Assembly: GCA_965248685.1 (NCBI GenBank)
Contig: CBDFKC010000003.1
Span: forward strand, 1,612,001-1,676,000
DNA: 64,000 bases
Reading direction: 5' to 3'
Source: VYFG01 sp965248685
GTDB lineage: Bacteria > Pseudomonadota > Gammaproteobacteria > Arenicellales > Poriferihabitantaceae
The notes beneath the pieces are model-generated. The model had not been told where the DNA came from and ran no database searches. It saw only the letters and a program-made list of their open reading frames with translations. The position numbers were made by a program, and so were the translations under genes. Shown piece by piece: positions 42,260 through 52,247 of the stretch (its first letter is position 1; every line of letters begins with the position of its first letter).

Positions 42260-45200
42260 CTAGATTCCAGATTGGGTTTCGTTGCGCTTGCGCTGGGTTA
42301 CGGCATTTCCGCGGGTGTATTCGGATTGCTGGATCCGTGGAATGCTTGGGAACCAACATTGGAACAGACCAATTTGTGGGTCTTCCTGGGGAAAGTCGTA
42401 TAACGGTATATTGAGTAGCAAGGAGATTAGTTCGGGTTCCGGGGTTGCGTCCGTGCTGTTGGGAATGATCACTGCAACGGGCTGAGGCGTTGGCAGTACA
42501 ACGACCTGTATCGGTGGTTGCCCGGGGATATTAACGTTAATCGGGACCAACGGCTGAATCGGACCTGGACCCGGGTTAGGAATAGTCACAGGAGGATTGG
42601 TAACGACGACAGGGGGTGTGGGATTTACCACAATTGGAGGAATAACTACGGGAGGAACAACTGGTGGCACTACAGGGGGAACAACGGGCGGAACCACAAC
42701 CACCGGAGCAGCAGCGAAGTTAATCGTATAATCGTTGGCGTTGAAATTCTGTACGGCGACAAGTGGTCCTGCGGGGGAGGTAAACGCATTAAACGTACCG
42801 AAGTTTCCGTTTAGGGAATTAATTAGTGGAAACACGTCGTTTGCCCCCGGGGCATAGGGCGCCAGGTAAATCAAATTGGCGGTACCGTTAAGATTCGCTG
42901 TACCGCCGACATTGATAACGTCAAAAGCCCCTGCTCCGGTACCTTGTAATTCGAGAACTACCGTACTGGCAGCCGACAGCGTCAGGTTCCCTGAAATATT
43001 AATGGTTCCCGGGGAGAAGCCGGTGGAAATGGTGGCGGCGTCAATATCGACATCACCGATAATATCTCCTTCACCTTCGAGGCGGCCGCCGCTAAACATG
43101 ATCGGGTTTGGTTGGGGGCCACCTTGACTGTCCAGCACAGAAAGTGTTCCATTGTTCAACACGGTTAGTCCGCTGGACTGACTGAAATTATTTTGAAAAT
43201 TGATTTCGCTATCGACAATTGAAACCATACCGTCGTTTTGAAAATCAACATTTGGGCCAAATGTGGTAGTGCCCGGTGTCGCTGGATTGCCGATCTTGGT
43301 AAAAGTACCGGTGGCTGAATTATTAAATACCGAACTATTATCTGTAACGTTTTGGACGGTGAATAGTTCGAACCTGATTTCGTTATCGGACTGCGCCTCA
43401 AAGCGTCCGTTATTAGTAATCGTCGTACCTACATTACCGATAATAAAATCACCATCCTGCCAAAACACATCGCCGTTATTGGTCCATTCCCGGCCATTAT
43501 CTAGCCGTTTAGTTCCTGGACCAATCAAGTTTGTGGTGCCATTGGTGGTGGCATTGAGGGAAAACGCGGTAACAAAGTTTGGTTGACTAATGATTCCCCG
43601 GCTCCAATCCAGGTCCTGGAATACAAATTGGCCGGAACCACGAAACTGTCCGCCATTTAGTACTGTCAGCATTTGTGAGTCGAGACGACCACCGATGTCA
43701 ATAATATTGGCATCGTTGGCATCCGCGTCGGACGTCAATTCATCGCTGTTCAGGCCGAGATTATCGAATACCAAAAGCTGACCGCCGCCAAAAAATGATT
43801 CAATCCTGGCTTGAGACGCTGCGTTCGCACCATTGAGATCGACATTGTCTACAATAATTGTCTGCGATCCCTGGTTGTTGGGAAATACCCGCGGAAACAC
43901 GCGAAACGGGTTTCGCTGAATCAGAGCAGATCCACCGCCGGTCTGGGCATTCAGGGTCAGGTCAATTGACTCTACAAATTGACTCGGTATTGGTATATCT
44001 CCCGGCGTGCAGGTGGGTGCATTCCCGGGTGTACAGGTTGTCTGCGCAGCGGCTTGAATACCAGCATTGGAACCGAGTACATCACCGCCGTCAATTGTAA
44101 TCGCGTGTGCCATTACGGTCTGGGCTGCGCTGCCAGAAATATTTATCTCGGTGTCATCGTTGATCAGAGCAAGGGCAACACCATTAATATCACCTGGCAT
44201 GGTATCGTTAACTACCGCTGACTCTCCGAATATCATAATTTCACTGTCAGCTGAAACATCCTGGGTGATATTAAATGCGACGCTATCCTCAATTGCCGGA
44301 TCACGCCCGGTTAATGTGGCATTTGCCAGAATAGAAGCGCTGGTTGTCGGCGTCGCGGGGATCACGACTATGGGTCCCGGGATCGCCGTAACCGTTTTAG
44401 TTGGATCATTGAAAGTAACATCACCGCCAGCATCGATATTCTGATCCAGCGCTATGGAGTGGCTTTCGACAGTGTTGGAAGGGCTGAAAAAATCAATGTC
44501 GCCGAATATCGATACGGCTGCTTCAGTACCAACATTGCTACCACCAATAATATTTAGATCTCCGACGCTATTGATATTTTGCTGGGCATCAATAGCGAAA
44601 TTGTCTGGGTTGCCGGAAAACACATTTCGGGTTGCAGTCAGGGCAATTCTTGCTCCCGCATTTGCACCTTGACCACCCTGAACATTGATGTCACCCATGG
44701 ACGTAATGATTTGTACGTCGCTGGTAAAACCCGCAGCATTATTTATTAATTCAATTTCAGCAGTTGCCCCAGCGCCTGTGCCACCAATAACGTTGACCGT
44801 ATTTGTCCCGGTGGCGGTTACCATTTGGGTCAATGGGGTAGCGTTAACACCAAAAGTACTACCTTGTACAGTGAGTTCCGCCCTCGAACCTTCTCCGGTC
44901 CCGCCGATAATATTTATCGTATTGGCGACAATGGTTTGGGTGGCATCGGATTGGACCCGCGCCCTGGAAAATCTGCCCCCACCGCCCTGGATGGTAAAAT
45001 CCCCCATAACTTGCATATCAATTTCCGCGAGGCCTCCAACTTCTCCCGTTCCCTGATTGATCGCACTGCTGAAATCTCCCTCTCCACCAATGATATTTAC
45101 ATCACCACCAACAACAAATTTATGTATTTGGGCAAATCCTTCTCCCGAGCCAATTGTGACCCCATTGCTGCGGGTCCCGGACCGATCAGCTGCATTGCCT

Positions 45201-48200
45201 CCGCCCAGTAAATTGAAATCTCCGCTTAAGGTTGCATCAATATTCTTTGAGGAGATGGTGACACCATTGCTTCTTGACATATCCCCTCCCTGGATAGTCA
45301 AATCACGCGCGGTGATGTTCAGCTGATCAGCGCTGACACCTATCCCGTGACTGCCATCCGTGTTGGTGCCACCCTGTATCAGAATATCCGCCGTTCCGTT
45401 ACCCGCGTTCAGGTTCAATGCCGTGGCGCTGATTAGTATCCCTCCTGCTTGAAAGGTACCGTTGCCATTAGTTCCACCACCGAGGATATCGATTCCGGTT
45501 CCGCCGGTAATTGTAAAGGTATTATTGACGGTGATTGCAACGCGTCTATCGGTACCATCGATGGTGACTTTGCCACCAGCGGTGAGGGTAATGTTATTGA
45601 CATTAGTTAGAGGATTGTTAAACGGGCCTCCACTTGTGGAATCAGTCACATCGCCCATGAAATTGATATCATTGGCGGCTAACAGTGTAAGGTCACCCGC
45701 TGCAGCTCCAACCAGCCCATCCAGATTTAAACTTGCGTTCCAATTAATATCACCGTCCTCAGGTCCGACGGTACCGACCGTGGTAATTGTGACGTTGCCG
45801 TTATTGCCCAATCCGGTCCGAATCGTATCGATGTCGAGCATCGCGCCGGTAACCGTAGGTTGCCAGATCACATCACCCACGGCGCCGATGTCGAGAACAC
45901 CAAAATCTGTCAGTATGTCATCCACCGTTACATTAATAGGGTCGATCAGCCAATCGCCGGATGTTCCGTTTGATGCTGAGGTGTCAGGCGCATTGGTGAC
46001 CAGCAGATTTTGTTTGCCCGATGTTTCAATAAAGCCGCCATTGCCGTTTTGGCTGCCGCCCCTTGCGAGCAACTCACCAAAGATATTGGCAGTTTCATCA
46101 GCGTAAACAATGATGCGTCCGCCATTTCCATCGGTCAGGGCGTCAGCGGTGACCGACGCGCCTTGATTAATATATACCGACTGTGAGTTTGCGACTTGTG
46201 GGTTTAAACCCTGTTGACCACCCCCTATCCGGACTATTCCCCCGCCGCCGGAGCCGGACGCGTTTACCTGGACTTGATCAAACAATCCTACTCGTTGGCC
46301 TAACAGCGATACATCACCGCCCACTGTTCCATCATTAGTTGAACCAGTATCAATGTTAGCGAATAAACTGGCAGTTCCGTGTATACCTGCATCTACCAAA
46401 ACGGTTCCACCTTCCGTATTTATTTGCGCAAATTGGTTCACTCCGGTCGGACCCACTGGAAAATTTGTCGCGATGCCTGATCCATTTCCCAGCTCTGTTG
46501 ATTCAACTGGAGTAACTACAGGATTGGTTGTTGTTTCTGGTTTTACGGGAGAGGCTACATCGAATGATTCAGTAAATTCGTTGCCATCGGGAATTGTTGT
46601 GACTGGCTCTTCGGAACTTACCTGCTGTTGGGTATCAGCGATCTCCGGTTCAGGGGTCGACGATGCCTGATCCGGCTTTTGTCCATCTTCGACAACTATC
46701 TGCTGGCCAGAAGACGCCGGGTTGTCCTCTGTTGTGTCCTGATCAACTGGTTCGGGATCGGGTTTCTCTGCTGCAGCCTGTTGCTCTTCTTCCTCTAATG
46801 GTTCAAACACGCCAGTAACAACAGCAGAGTAATTGCCACCATTGGTTGCTATGGATGCATTGACATTAATACTGCGCCCTGCTTTTAGCGAGACGTGCAG
46901 TGCCTCAGAGGTTGAGGAAATGGGTGCATTGACGTCGATGCGGTTATGCGCCGTAAGGGCCAGCGCGGCATCGCTTCCCTCGGTTTTGGTAATCGAGGCA
47001 TTAACCGCAATATTGCCTTGCCCGGTGCCGCCGTCAGACGTTTGGATGGAAACATTACCTCCCTGATTCAGGGTTGACTCGATGCTATCGGCTTCAGATC
47101 GGCCAATATTGATATCTTCAGGATCGAGTAACCAGGTTCCGGGATTGCCGGCGACGGCGCTGACATCCACCGCGCTGGTGAAATTTAGGGTGGTCTTCCC
47201 CGAGGTTTCGACCAGTCCACCGTTGCCACCATTAGTTCCGCCGCGGGCGCTGATAATCCCGTGGGCTTCGGTATTGCCATCAGACCAGACGATAACCTTT
47301 CCGCCGTCACCGCTGCTTAGCCCGTTTGCAGAAATGCTGGAACCGGCGTCAAAGGTCGTATTGGCCGCGGTTTGGATCGGACCCTGTCCCTGAAAATCTC
47401 CCCCAACCAAAACGGTTCCGCCTCCGGTATCTCCGGAAGCATTAATATTCGCCCGGGAAAGCGTGACTTGATTGCCCAGAATTTCGACCTGACCACCAGT
47501 GGTGCCTGATCCTGTAGCGCTAATTTGTCCCGATACTGTGATGTCATTGGCGGCCACCAGGCGAATAACCCCGTCAGTTCCTTGGGATACCCGGTTTGCT
47601 GAAATGACGCCAGACTGGGTAATACTCCCGGCGAAAACGCCCACCGCACCATTGTCGGCAATTAGCTGACCCAGATTGACCACTTTGTCTGAAGGCGCTT
47701 GGACCCGAAATGAGATAGCGTCTGATTCCAGGGAAATGATTTCTATGTCTCGTCCCGCTGCCAATAGAATCTTTCCATTATCAGCCCGGATAATTCCACT
47801 ATTGGTGATATTGGGGGCGATCAGAATAGCCTCTCCACCCCGTGAGACTTTGATAAAACCCTGGTTAACAATCGCGCCGCCATTACCCTGGAAACGAAAT
47901 CGATTGGCGATAAAGTCTGAATCAGCCATATCCAGGGTTGACGCCACCAGACCTGCGGTATCGACAATGGCGCTTTCGCCAAATACGATGCCATTGCGGT
48001 TGATCAGGAACACCCGGCCGTTCGATAACAACTGACCGGCAATGGTTGACAGGTTACCCCCGGTTACTCGATTAAGCACTGCCGAATTCGCATTTTGCTG
48101 AAGAAAACGAACCGCTTCCTGTTGGGCAATCGAGAAATCCTGCCAATTGATAATTGCCCCGGGAGAGTTGGATATCTGCAGCAGACTCGAATTGATTTGA

Positions 48201-48319
48201 TCAAAGGCAGCTTGTCCACTGATCACGTTGGCGCCGGTAGGGCCAGCGTGTGCGGTGCCAAAACTGGATGCGGCAAAACTTAATGCCAGCGCAATTTTTC
48301 TAAATATATTTTTGTTCAT
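42260..48319 (-). CDS. Two-partner secretion exoprotein (filamentous haemagglutinin-type adhesin)
   Basis: Very large secreted protein of 2019 residues. A signal peptide (MNKNIFRKIALALSFAASS, ending at AHA) is followed by the TPS domain, residues about 25-280, with INWQDFSIAQQEAVRF and the NPNG-like FLINRNGIVFG. Two copies of a module ending NGGNGG-VETSGK then WLLDPEDINI or WLIDPINVTV show internal duplication. The remainder is beta-helix repeats. The tail is rich in Pro and Val, with PPVV tandem units about 180 residues from the end. It is secreted by the TpsB encoded two genes upstream. The call as adhesin is by family; the surface ligand is unknown. Confidence 0.92.
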   Translation of the reverse strand: MNKNIFRKIALALSFAASSFGTAHAGPTGANVISGQAAFDQINSSLLQISNSPGAIINWQDFSIAQQEAVRFLQQNANSAVLNRVTGGNLSTIAGQLLSNGRVFLINRNGIVFGESAIVDTAGLVASTLDMADSDFIANRFRFQGNGGAIVNQGFIKVSRGGEAILIAPNITNSGIIRADNGKILLAAGRDIEIISLESDAISFRVQAPSDKVVNLGQLIADNGAVGVFAGSITQSGVISANRVSQGTDGVIRLVAANDITVSGQISATGSGTTGGQVEILGNQVTLSRANINASGDTGGGTVLVGGDFQGQGPIQTAANTTFDAGSSISANGLSSGDGGKVIVWSDGNTEAHGIISARGGTNGGNGGLVETSGKTTLNFTSAVDVSAVAGNPGTWLLDPEDINIGRSEADSIESTLNQGGNVSIQTSDGGTGQGNIAVNASITKTEGSDAALALTAHNRIDVNAPISSTSEALHVSLKAGRSINVNASIATNGGNYSAVVTGVFEPLEEEEQQAAAEKPDPEPVDQDTTEDNPASSGQQIVVEDGQKPDQASSTPEPEIADTQQQVSSEEPVTTIPDGNEFTESFDVASPVKPETTTNPVVTPVESTELGNGSGIATNFPVGPTGVNQFAQINTEGGTVLVDAGIHGTASLFANIDTGSTNDGTVGGDVSLLGQRVGLFDQVQVNASGSGGGGIVRIGGGQQGLNPQVANSQSVYINQGASVTADALTDGNGGRIIVYADETANIFGELLARGGSQNGNGGFIETSGKQNLLVTNAPDTSASNGTSGDWLIDPINVTVDDILTDFGVLDIGAVGDVIWQPTVTGAMLDIDTIRTGLGNNGNVTITTVGTVGPEDGDINWNASLNLDGLVGAAAGDLTLLAANDINFMGDVTDSTSGGPFNNPLTNVNNITLTAGGKVTIDGTDRRVAITVNNTFTITGGTGIDILGGGTNGNGTFQAGGILISATALNLNAGNGTADILIQGGTNTDGSHGIGVSADQLNITARDLTIQGGDMSRSNGVTISSKNIDATLSGDFNLLGGGNAADRSGTRSNGVTIGSGEGFAQIHKFVVGGDVNIIGGEGDFSSAINQGTGEVGGLAEIDMQVMGDFTIQGGGGRFSRARVQSDATQTIVANTINIIGGTGEGSRAELTVQGSTFGVNATPLTQMVTATGTNTVNVIGGTGAGATAEIELINNAAGFTSDVQIITSMGDINVQGGQGANAGARIALTATRNVFSGNPDNFAIDAQQNINSVGDLNIIGGSNVGTEAAVSIFGDIDFFSPSNTVESHSIALDQNIDAGGDVTFNDPTKTVTAIPGPIVVIPATPTTSASILANATLTGRDPAIEDSVAFNITQDVSADSEIMIFGESAVVNDTMPGDINGVALALINDDTEINISGSAAQTVMAHAITIDGGDVLGSNAGIQAAAQTTCTPGNAPTCTPGDIPIPSQFVESIDLTLNAQTGGGSALIQRNPFRVFPRVFPNNQGSQTIIVDNVDLNGANAASQARIESFFGGGQLLVFDNLGLNSDELTSDADANDANIIDIGGRLDSQMLTVLNGGQFRGSGQFVFQDLDWSRGIISQPNFVTAFSLNATTNGTTNLIGPGTKRLDNGREWTNNGDVFWQDGDFIIGNVGTTITNNGRFEAQSDNEIRFELFTVQNVTDNSSVFNNSATGTFTKIGNPATPGTTTFGPNVDFQNDGMVSIVDSEINFQNNFSQSSGLTVLNNGTLSVLDSQGGPQPNPIMFSGGRLEGEGDIIGDVDIDAATISTGFSPGTINISGNLTLSAASTVVLELQGTGAGAFDVINVGGTANLNGTANLIYLAPYAPGANDVFPLINSLNGNFGTFNAFTSPAGPLVAVQNFNANDYTINFAAAPVVVVPPVVPPVVPPVVPPVVIPPIVVNPTPPVVVTNPPVTIPNPGPGPIQPLVPINVNIPGQPPIQVVVLPTPQPVAVIIPNSTDATPEPELISLLLNIPLYDFPQEDPQIGLFQCWFPSIPRIQQSEYTRGNAVTQRKRNETQSGI

Positions 48320-48382
48320 AATTTGGTTCGCCTCCGCAGCACCCAATAAAGTGGGGTGATGATTTCAGTATTTACTCCCGGA

Positions 48383-49189
48383 TCAGTCTTCGGGTACTTC
48401 ACATTTGGAAAGGTCGGGTACATCCCTGTTGAAAAAGTTGATGAGTTCCAACATTTCTTCGCCGACAGTATTGAGCTTTAAATACGGGTCGTTGATGATG
48501 AATTTGGGTATTGGCGACACACACTTTAAGGTGTCCTGAGTACCATAACCCGCTGACACCGCGTCAAGATCCACATGACGGGGTGGTTGGTCGGCGTAGA
48601 TCGACCCATCGAATACTGCAAAGTAAAGACCCGGCGGTATAGTGAAGTCGAGCTCTTCCGGGCAAGTGGTTTGGACATATTCTCTGTCGACGTACTTTTT
48701 CTCTTCCTCGGCGCAGTCTTGTTCGCAAAGTCGAAGCACCAGATCGGTGCCGCGAATACCGATACTTGCTACCGGAGAGTTAATTTGGAATGCTTCTGGA
48801 TTGTTGGTGCCAGTTGCGCCGGTAATCGCTCTCAGCCCTCCTTTGAGCAACTCAAAAACGGCTTCCTCACTACCTGGTTCTTCAGAAAAACTGGTAATCA
48901 AAAAGTCAGTTTCGGGACGTAAGGTAATTTTTGTTGCATCGTTCAACTTAACCACAACAAAACTGTCTTCCGCGGTGATTAGTCGGTCTCCCTCGAACAG
49001 CTGTCCGCCTTTAGCAATGATCCTGGTTTCATTGGCGGCCGATACTACGCTTACGACTCCCTTTGAAATCAATACTGCACCCACCGATTCGGCGGCACTT
49101 GCGAGGCAATTGAAAGACAAAAGCAATACAACAGAAACCAGCAGATTGCCCCAAAGTCCACGAATCGAAACATTATTTATTTTGTTCAT
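48383..49189 (-). CDS. FecR-domain periplasmic protein of the two-partner secretion operon
   Basis: A 268-aa protein with a signal peptide (hydrophobic LLVSVVLLLSFNCLASAAES) and a FecR domain. VGAVLISKGVVSVVSA and GDRLITAEDSFVVVKLNDATKITLRPET lead to SPVASIGIRGTDLVLRLC. There is no transmembrane anchor and no sigma factor nearby, so it is not a classical FecR signalling protein. It starts one nt after the tpsB stop and precedes tpsA. Five cysteines in the middle part suggest disulfides. A chaperone or anchor role for the exoprotein is a guess. Confidence 0.85.
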   Translation of the reverse strand: MNKINNVSIRGLWGNLLVSVVLLLSFNCLASAAESVGAVLISKGVVSVVSAANETRIIAKGGQLFEGDRLITAEDSFVVVKLNDATKITLRPETDFLITSFSEEPGSEEAVFELLKGGLRAITGATGTNNPEAFQINSPVASIGIRGTDLVLRLCEQDCAEEEKKYVDREYVQTTCPEELDFTIPPGLYFAVFDGSIYADQPPRHVDLDAVSAGYGTQDTLKCVSPIPKFIINDPYLKLNTVGEEMLELINFFNRDVPDLSKCEVPED

Positions 49190-49190
49190 G

Positions 49191-50834
49191 TTAGAAACTG
49201 CGCCGGTAAACCAGGCTTGCATGAAGTTTGGAATCACCATCCCGGGATGCTTCCGGAACCTCGTCGCTGACGCCGTCGATGACGTAGCCCAGATTCAACC
49301 CGGCGCTTAATTGCCTCCACTGCCAGGTTAGCGCAGCGCCAACGCTGCTAACGCTTTCACTTCCCACTTCACCGGGCTGGGGTTGGAGTCGGGTGGCGTT
49401 ACCGTGGTCAATAAAACCACCCGGGCGCAGATGCTGCTTGCTGATTGGCCCCCACATTTCCAGACGGGCGACGTAGCCGCGATCAGCAGTCACCTCGCGC
49501 TCTTCGAATCCGCGAACGGCGTTGACCCCGGTCAGGCCAAGCTGCTCACCCGCAATCAAAGGGTCACCAGCGAATTGCAGATCAAGGTTTCCGGTTAACA
49601 GCCAATCTTTCTTGACGAATCGCTGAAATGTAATGCCGGCACGGGTGGTGGACCAGTCATCGCTGGCACCCACTCTTGCGTTGGCATAGGATTGCTCATC
49701 ATTGGAACTGCCCCCGGTCAGATTGCCGGCATGGCTGAGGTAAAATTCACCGGTGCTTTTCTTGACCTCCCATTCGCCGCGATAGGACAGAGTGAGGGGT
49801 CGACTTCTAACATCTACACCAACGTCAGTGCCGAGAAATCCCACCGTGTTGTCGAATAGCTTGTCGGCGTATTCGATGCCAAGGCGATGTCTGTAATCGC
49901 CAATTTTATTGAGAACCTGGGTATAGCGCGCACCATAAAATTTACCACTACCGCTGACGTCAAAAAATTCGGCGACGGTGCCGGTGTCGAGCTGGGAATC
50001 TACCGCAAAAATATTGACCAATCCACCAGCACGATAAACCGGAATCTGATAATAACCACCGAGCTGGGTAACGCTTCCGGTATCTTCTGGTGAGGTGATA
50101 TAAGTCAAGGTAGTAACATGATCACGATCGAATAAGTTGGCGTGCTGGAAGCCTGCCCCAGCCCGGGTATCTCCGGTTTCGGTATTCCCGGTATTGTCGA
50201 GCCAGGCGAGCAATTGTCGGGGTGGCCGGTCTTGAACGATAATTTCAGCGTCTACCGCATTGGGTACATCGCTTGCCGCCATGGTAATTCGGGCATTTTT
50301 TGCCGGGTTAAAATTGGCGATGGCAAGGGCGCGGGACAGTCGGCGGGTATTGGGTGCAGATCCTACGGTCAAATCCTGGAAACTGGCAACGATATTGCTC
50401 TCGCCGTGATAGGTATTTCCCAGCACCGATACGTTGTTAATTTCTATTTTACTGATCTGTAACGTAACCACATCGTCCTCCAACGACTGTGGGGGAACCG
50501 TAACCAATAAAAAGGCGAATCCTGCATCGCGTAATTCGTCCTGAAGCGCCTGGGCGGCCCGCTGTATACCGTCAAACCCGTCCTGAACTCCGACAAACTT
50601 CTGAAGAATGTTTCTGGTGCGGCGATTGGTTAGGGGATTATTGCCCTGAACGTCATACTGACTAACGCTAAAGCTTATTGGGTCAGTATTGTTTTGGGCC
50701 AGGATAAATGGCGTGGTCAACACCAAAATAAGCCCAATGATCCAAATATGGAATCGTCGCAATGTATATCCTCCGAATACGTCTAACAGCATATTTCCTA
50801 GATTGGCCAGGGTGGTAGTTGTTTTGCGCGCCAC
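49191..50834 (-). CDS. Two-partner secretion transporter TpsB (ShlB/FhaC family)
   Basis: Outer-membrane translocator of 547 residues. After a signal region (WIIGLILVLTTPFILAQ) comes a POTRA pair (residues about 55-215, with VTLQISKIEINNVSVLGN). A 16-strand beta-barrel follows, whose conserved motif VNAVRGFEEREVTADRGY (near residue 436) is the VRGY/F-type L6 loop. The last residue is Phe, as needed for outer-membrane assembly. It heads the operon tpsB-fecR-tpsA. The first ATG gives an extended N-region; ATG 15 (MLLDVFGG) is an alternative. The 297-bp gap upstream shows no strong promoter. Confidence 0.92.
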   Translation of the reverse strand: MARKTTTTLANLGNMLLDVFGGYTLRRFHIWIIGLILVLTTPFILAQNNTDPISFSVSQYDVQGNNPLTNRRTRNILQKFVGVQDGFDGIQRAAQALQDELRDAGFAFLLVTVPPQSLEDDVVTLQISKIEINNVSVLGNTYHGESNIVASFQDLTVGSAPNTRRLSRALAIANFNPAKNARITMAASDVPNAVDAEIIVQDRPPRQLLAWLDNTGNTETGDTRAGAGFQHANLFDRDHVTTLTYITSPEDTGSVTQLGGYYQIPVYRAGGLVNIFAVDSQLDTGTVAEFFDVSGSGKFYGARYTQVLNKIGDYRHRLGIEYADKLFDNTVGFLGTDVGVDVRSRPLTLSYRGEWEVKKSTGEFYLSHAGNLTGGSSNDEQSYANARVGASDDWSTTRAGITFQRFVKKDWLLTGNLDLQFAGDPLIAGEQLGLTGVNAVRGFEEREVTADRGYVARLEMWGPISKQHLRPGGFIDHGNATRLQPQPGEVGSESVSSVGAALTWQWRQLSAGLNLGYVIDGVSDEVPEASRDGDSKLHASLVYRRSF

Positions 50835-51131
50835 TTGCCTGTCTGAATCTGTTTCAGCGGTATGAGCTGAACCGTGGAAATGCAGTCAATATACAATATT
50901 TTAGTGATTATTTGAATGGTAATATTGCCTAGAGGCAAGCAGGGCTTGTTTTCCGGGTGTTGAATAAAAACTATCTACCGATTGGTAATTATAAAATAAC
51001 CAAATAGACCGATCCTCAAACTACTGGTTTCCACTATACAGTGTGCCCTATTTGTACTGGGCAATTCCCCTAGATATACTCGCCGCTCAATATTCCGTAG
51101 TTGACCATTTCAGCGTTAACCCATTATTCCC

Positions 51132-52247
51132 ATGTTGCCGACAAAGCAAATATTTTGTGTTGAGGACGCGCGTCAATTGGCGCGGCGGCGCTTACCCAAA
51201 ATCATGTTTGACTATGTTGATGGGGCGGCCGGGAGTGAAACTGCAAATCACCTGAATATTGAGCGAATCAACCAACTACGCCTGCAGCCGCGGGTCCTGA
51301 TAAATGTTGACCAGCGTCGATTAAATCAATCACTGCTGGGAACAGACTGGGACCTGCCCTTTGGTATTGCACCTATGGGCATGTGTAACCTCACCTGTCC
51401 CGGGGCAGACCTGATGTTGGCCAGAGCCGCGCGGCGCCTAAATATTCCGCTGGCATTGTCTACCATGTCATCCACCTCTATCGAGGGAGTTGCTATAGAA
51501 GCAGGCAGTCATTGCTGGTTTCAATTATACGTCGGGCAGTCTGCTGAAGCCGCATTAGATCTGGTTAATCGAGCCGCGGCAGCAGAGTACCAGACCCTGA
51601 TTTTAACCGTGGACGTGCCCCAGGTAGCGCCCAGGGTCAGGGACTTGAAAAACGGGTTTAAGGCGCCGCTTAAAATTGGCCCGAAGCAGTTTATGGATTT
51701 TGCATTGCATCCGTATTGGTCAATTAGCACGCTGTTGGCAGGATCACCGGAACTGGCCAATTTTGCCCCTGGAAGCTTTGATCGGGAGGCCAAGCGTGGC
51801 AAGGCTGACTGGTCGTTTCTCGAACAGCTCAGAGACGTTTGGAAAGGCAACCTGATTGTAAAAGGTGTGTTGTCACCCATAGACGCGATAAAAATCAAAC
51901 AATTGGGGGCGGACGCGGTATATGTGTCCAATCACGGTGGTCGACAACTCGATGGAGCGCCCGCGGCGATCGATCAACTCCCGCTTATCAGGCAGGCAGT
52001 AGGGGATGATTTCCCGCTGTTATTTGATAGCGGAATACGCAACGGCGAAGCTGTGGTTAAGGCCCTTGCGCGGGGCGCTGACTTTGTTATGTTGGGCCGG
52101 TCATTATTGTATGGATTGGGTGCCAACGGCGAAGTTGGTTTAAACCGTATGCTCGAGCTTTTTCAAAATGAAATTAGTCTGGCGATGGCCCAGGTTGGCT
52201 GCGCTGATGTTGCGGAAATTAATAAACAGGTACTAATTGATCAATGA
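51132..52247 (+). CDS. FMN-dependent 2-hydroxyacid dehydrogenase
   Basis: A 371-aa flavin enzyme of the lactate/glycolate/mandelate oxidase family. It has PFGIAPMGM for the FMN site, QLYVG, the catalytic His in VYVSNHGGRQLDGA, and the phosphate loop LFDSGIRNGEAVVKALARGADFVMLGR. It oxidises an L-2-hydroxy acid to the 2-oxo acid. Its stop overlaps the start of a ThDP lyase (ATGA), implying that the two act in sequence on a 2-hydroxy acid. The family call is firm, but the substrate is not known. Confidence 0.92.
   Translation: MLPTKQIFCVEDARQLARRRLPKIMFDYVDGAAGSETANHLNIERINQLRLQPRVLINVDQRRLNQSLLGTDWDLPFGIAPMGMCNLTCPGADLMLARAARRLNIPLALSTMSSTSIEGVAIEAGSHCWFQLYVGQSAEAALDLVNRAAAAEYQTLILTVDVPQVAPRVRDLKNGFKAPLKIGPKQFMDFALHPYWSISTLLAGSPELANFAPGSFDREAKRGKADWSFLEQLRDVWKGNLIVKGVLSPIDAIKIKQLGADAVYVSNHGGRQLDGAPAAIDQLPLIRQAVGDDFPLLFDSGIRNGEAVVKALARGADFVMLGRSLLYGLGANGEVGLNRMLELFQNEISLAMAQVGCADVAEINKQVLIDQ

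Noticed and set aside
45462..46106. A 214-codon plus-strand frame inside the large exoprotein gene
   Set aside because: It mirrors the repetitive codon pattern of the opposite strand and matches no family; many similar frames occur along this gene.
48642..49310. A 222-codon plus-strand frame opposite the FecR-domain gene
   Set aside because: It is Ser/Pro-rich antisense and spans the junction of two well-supported genes.
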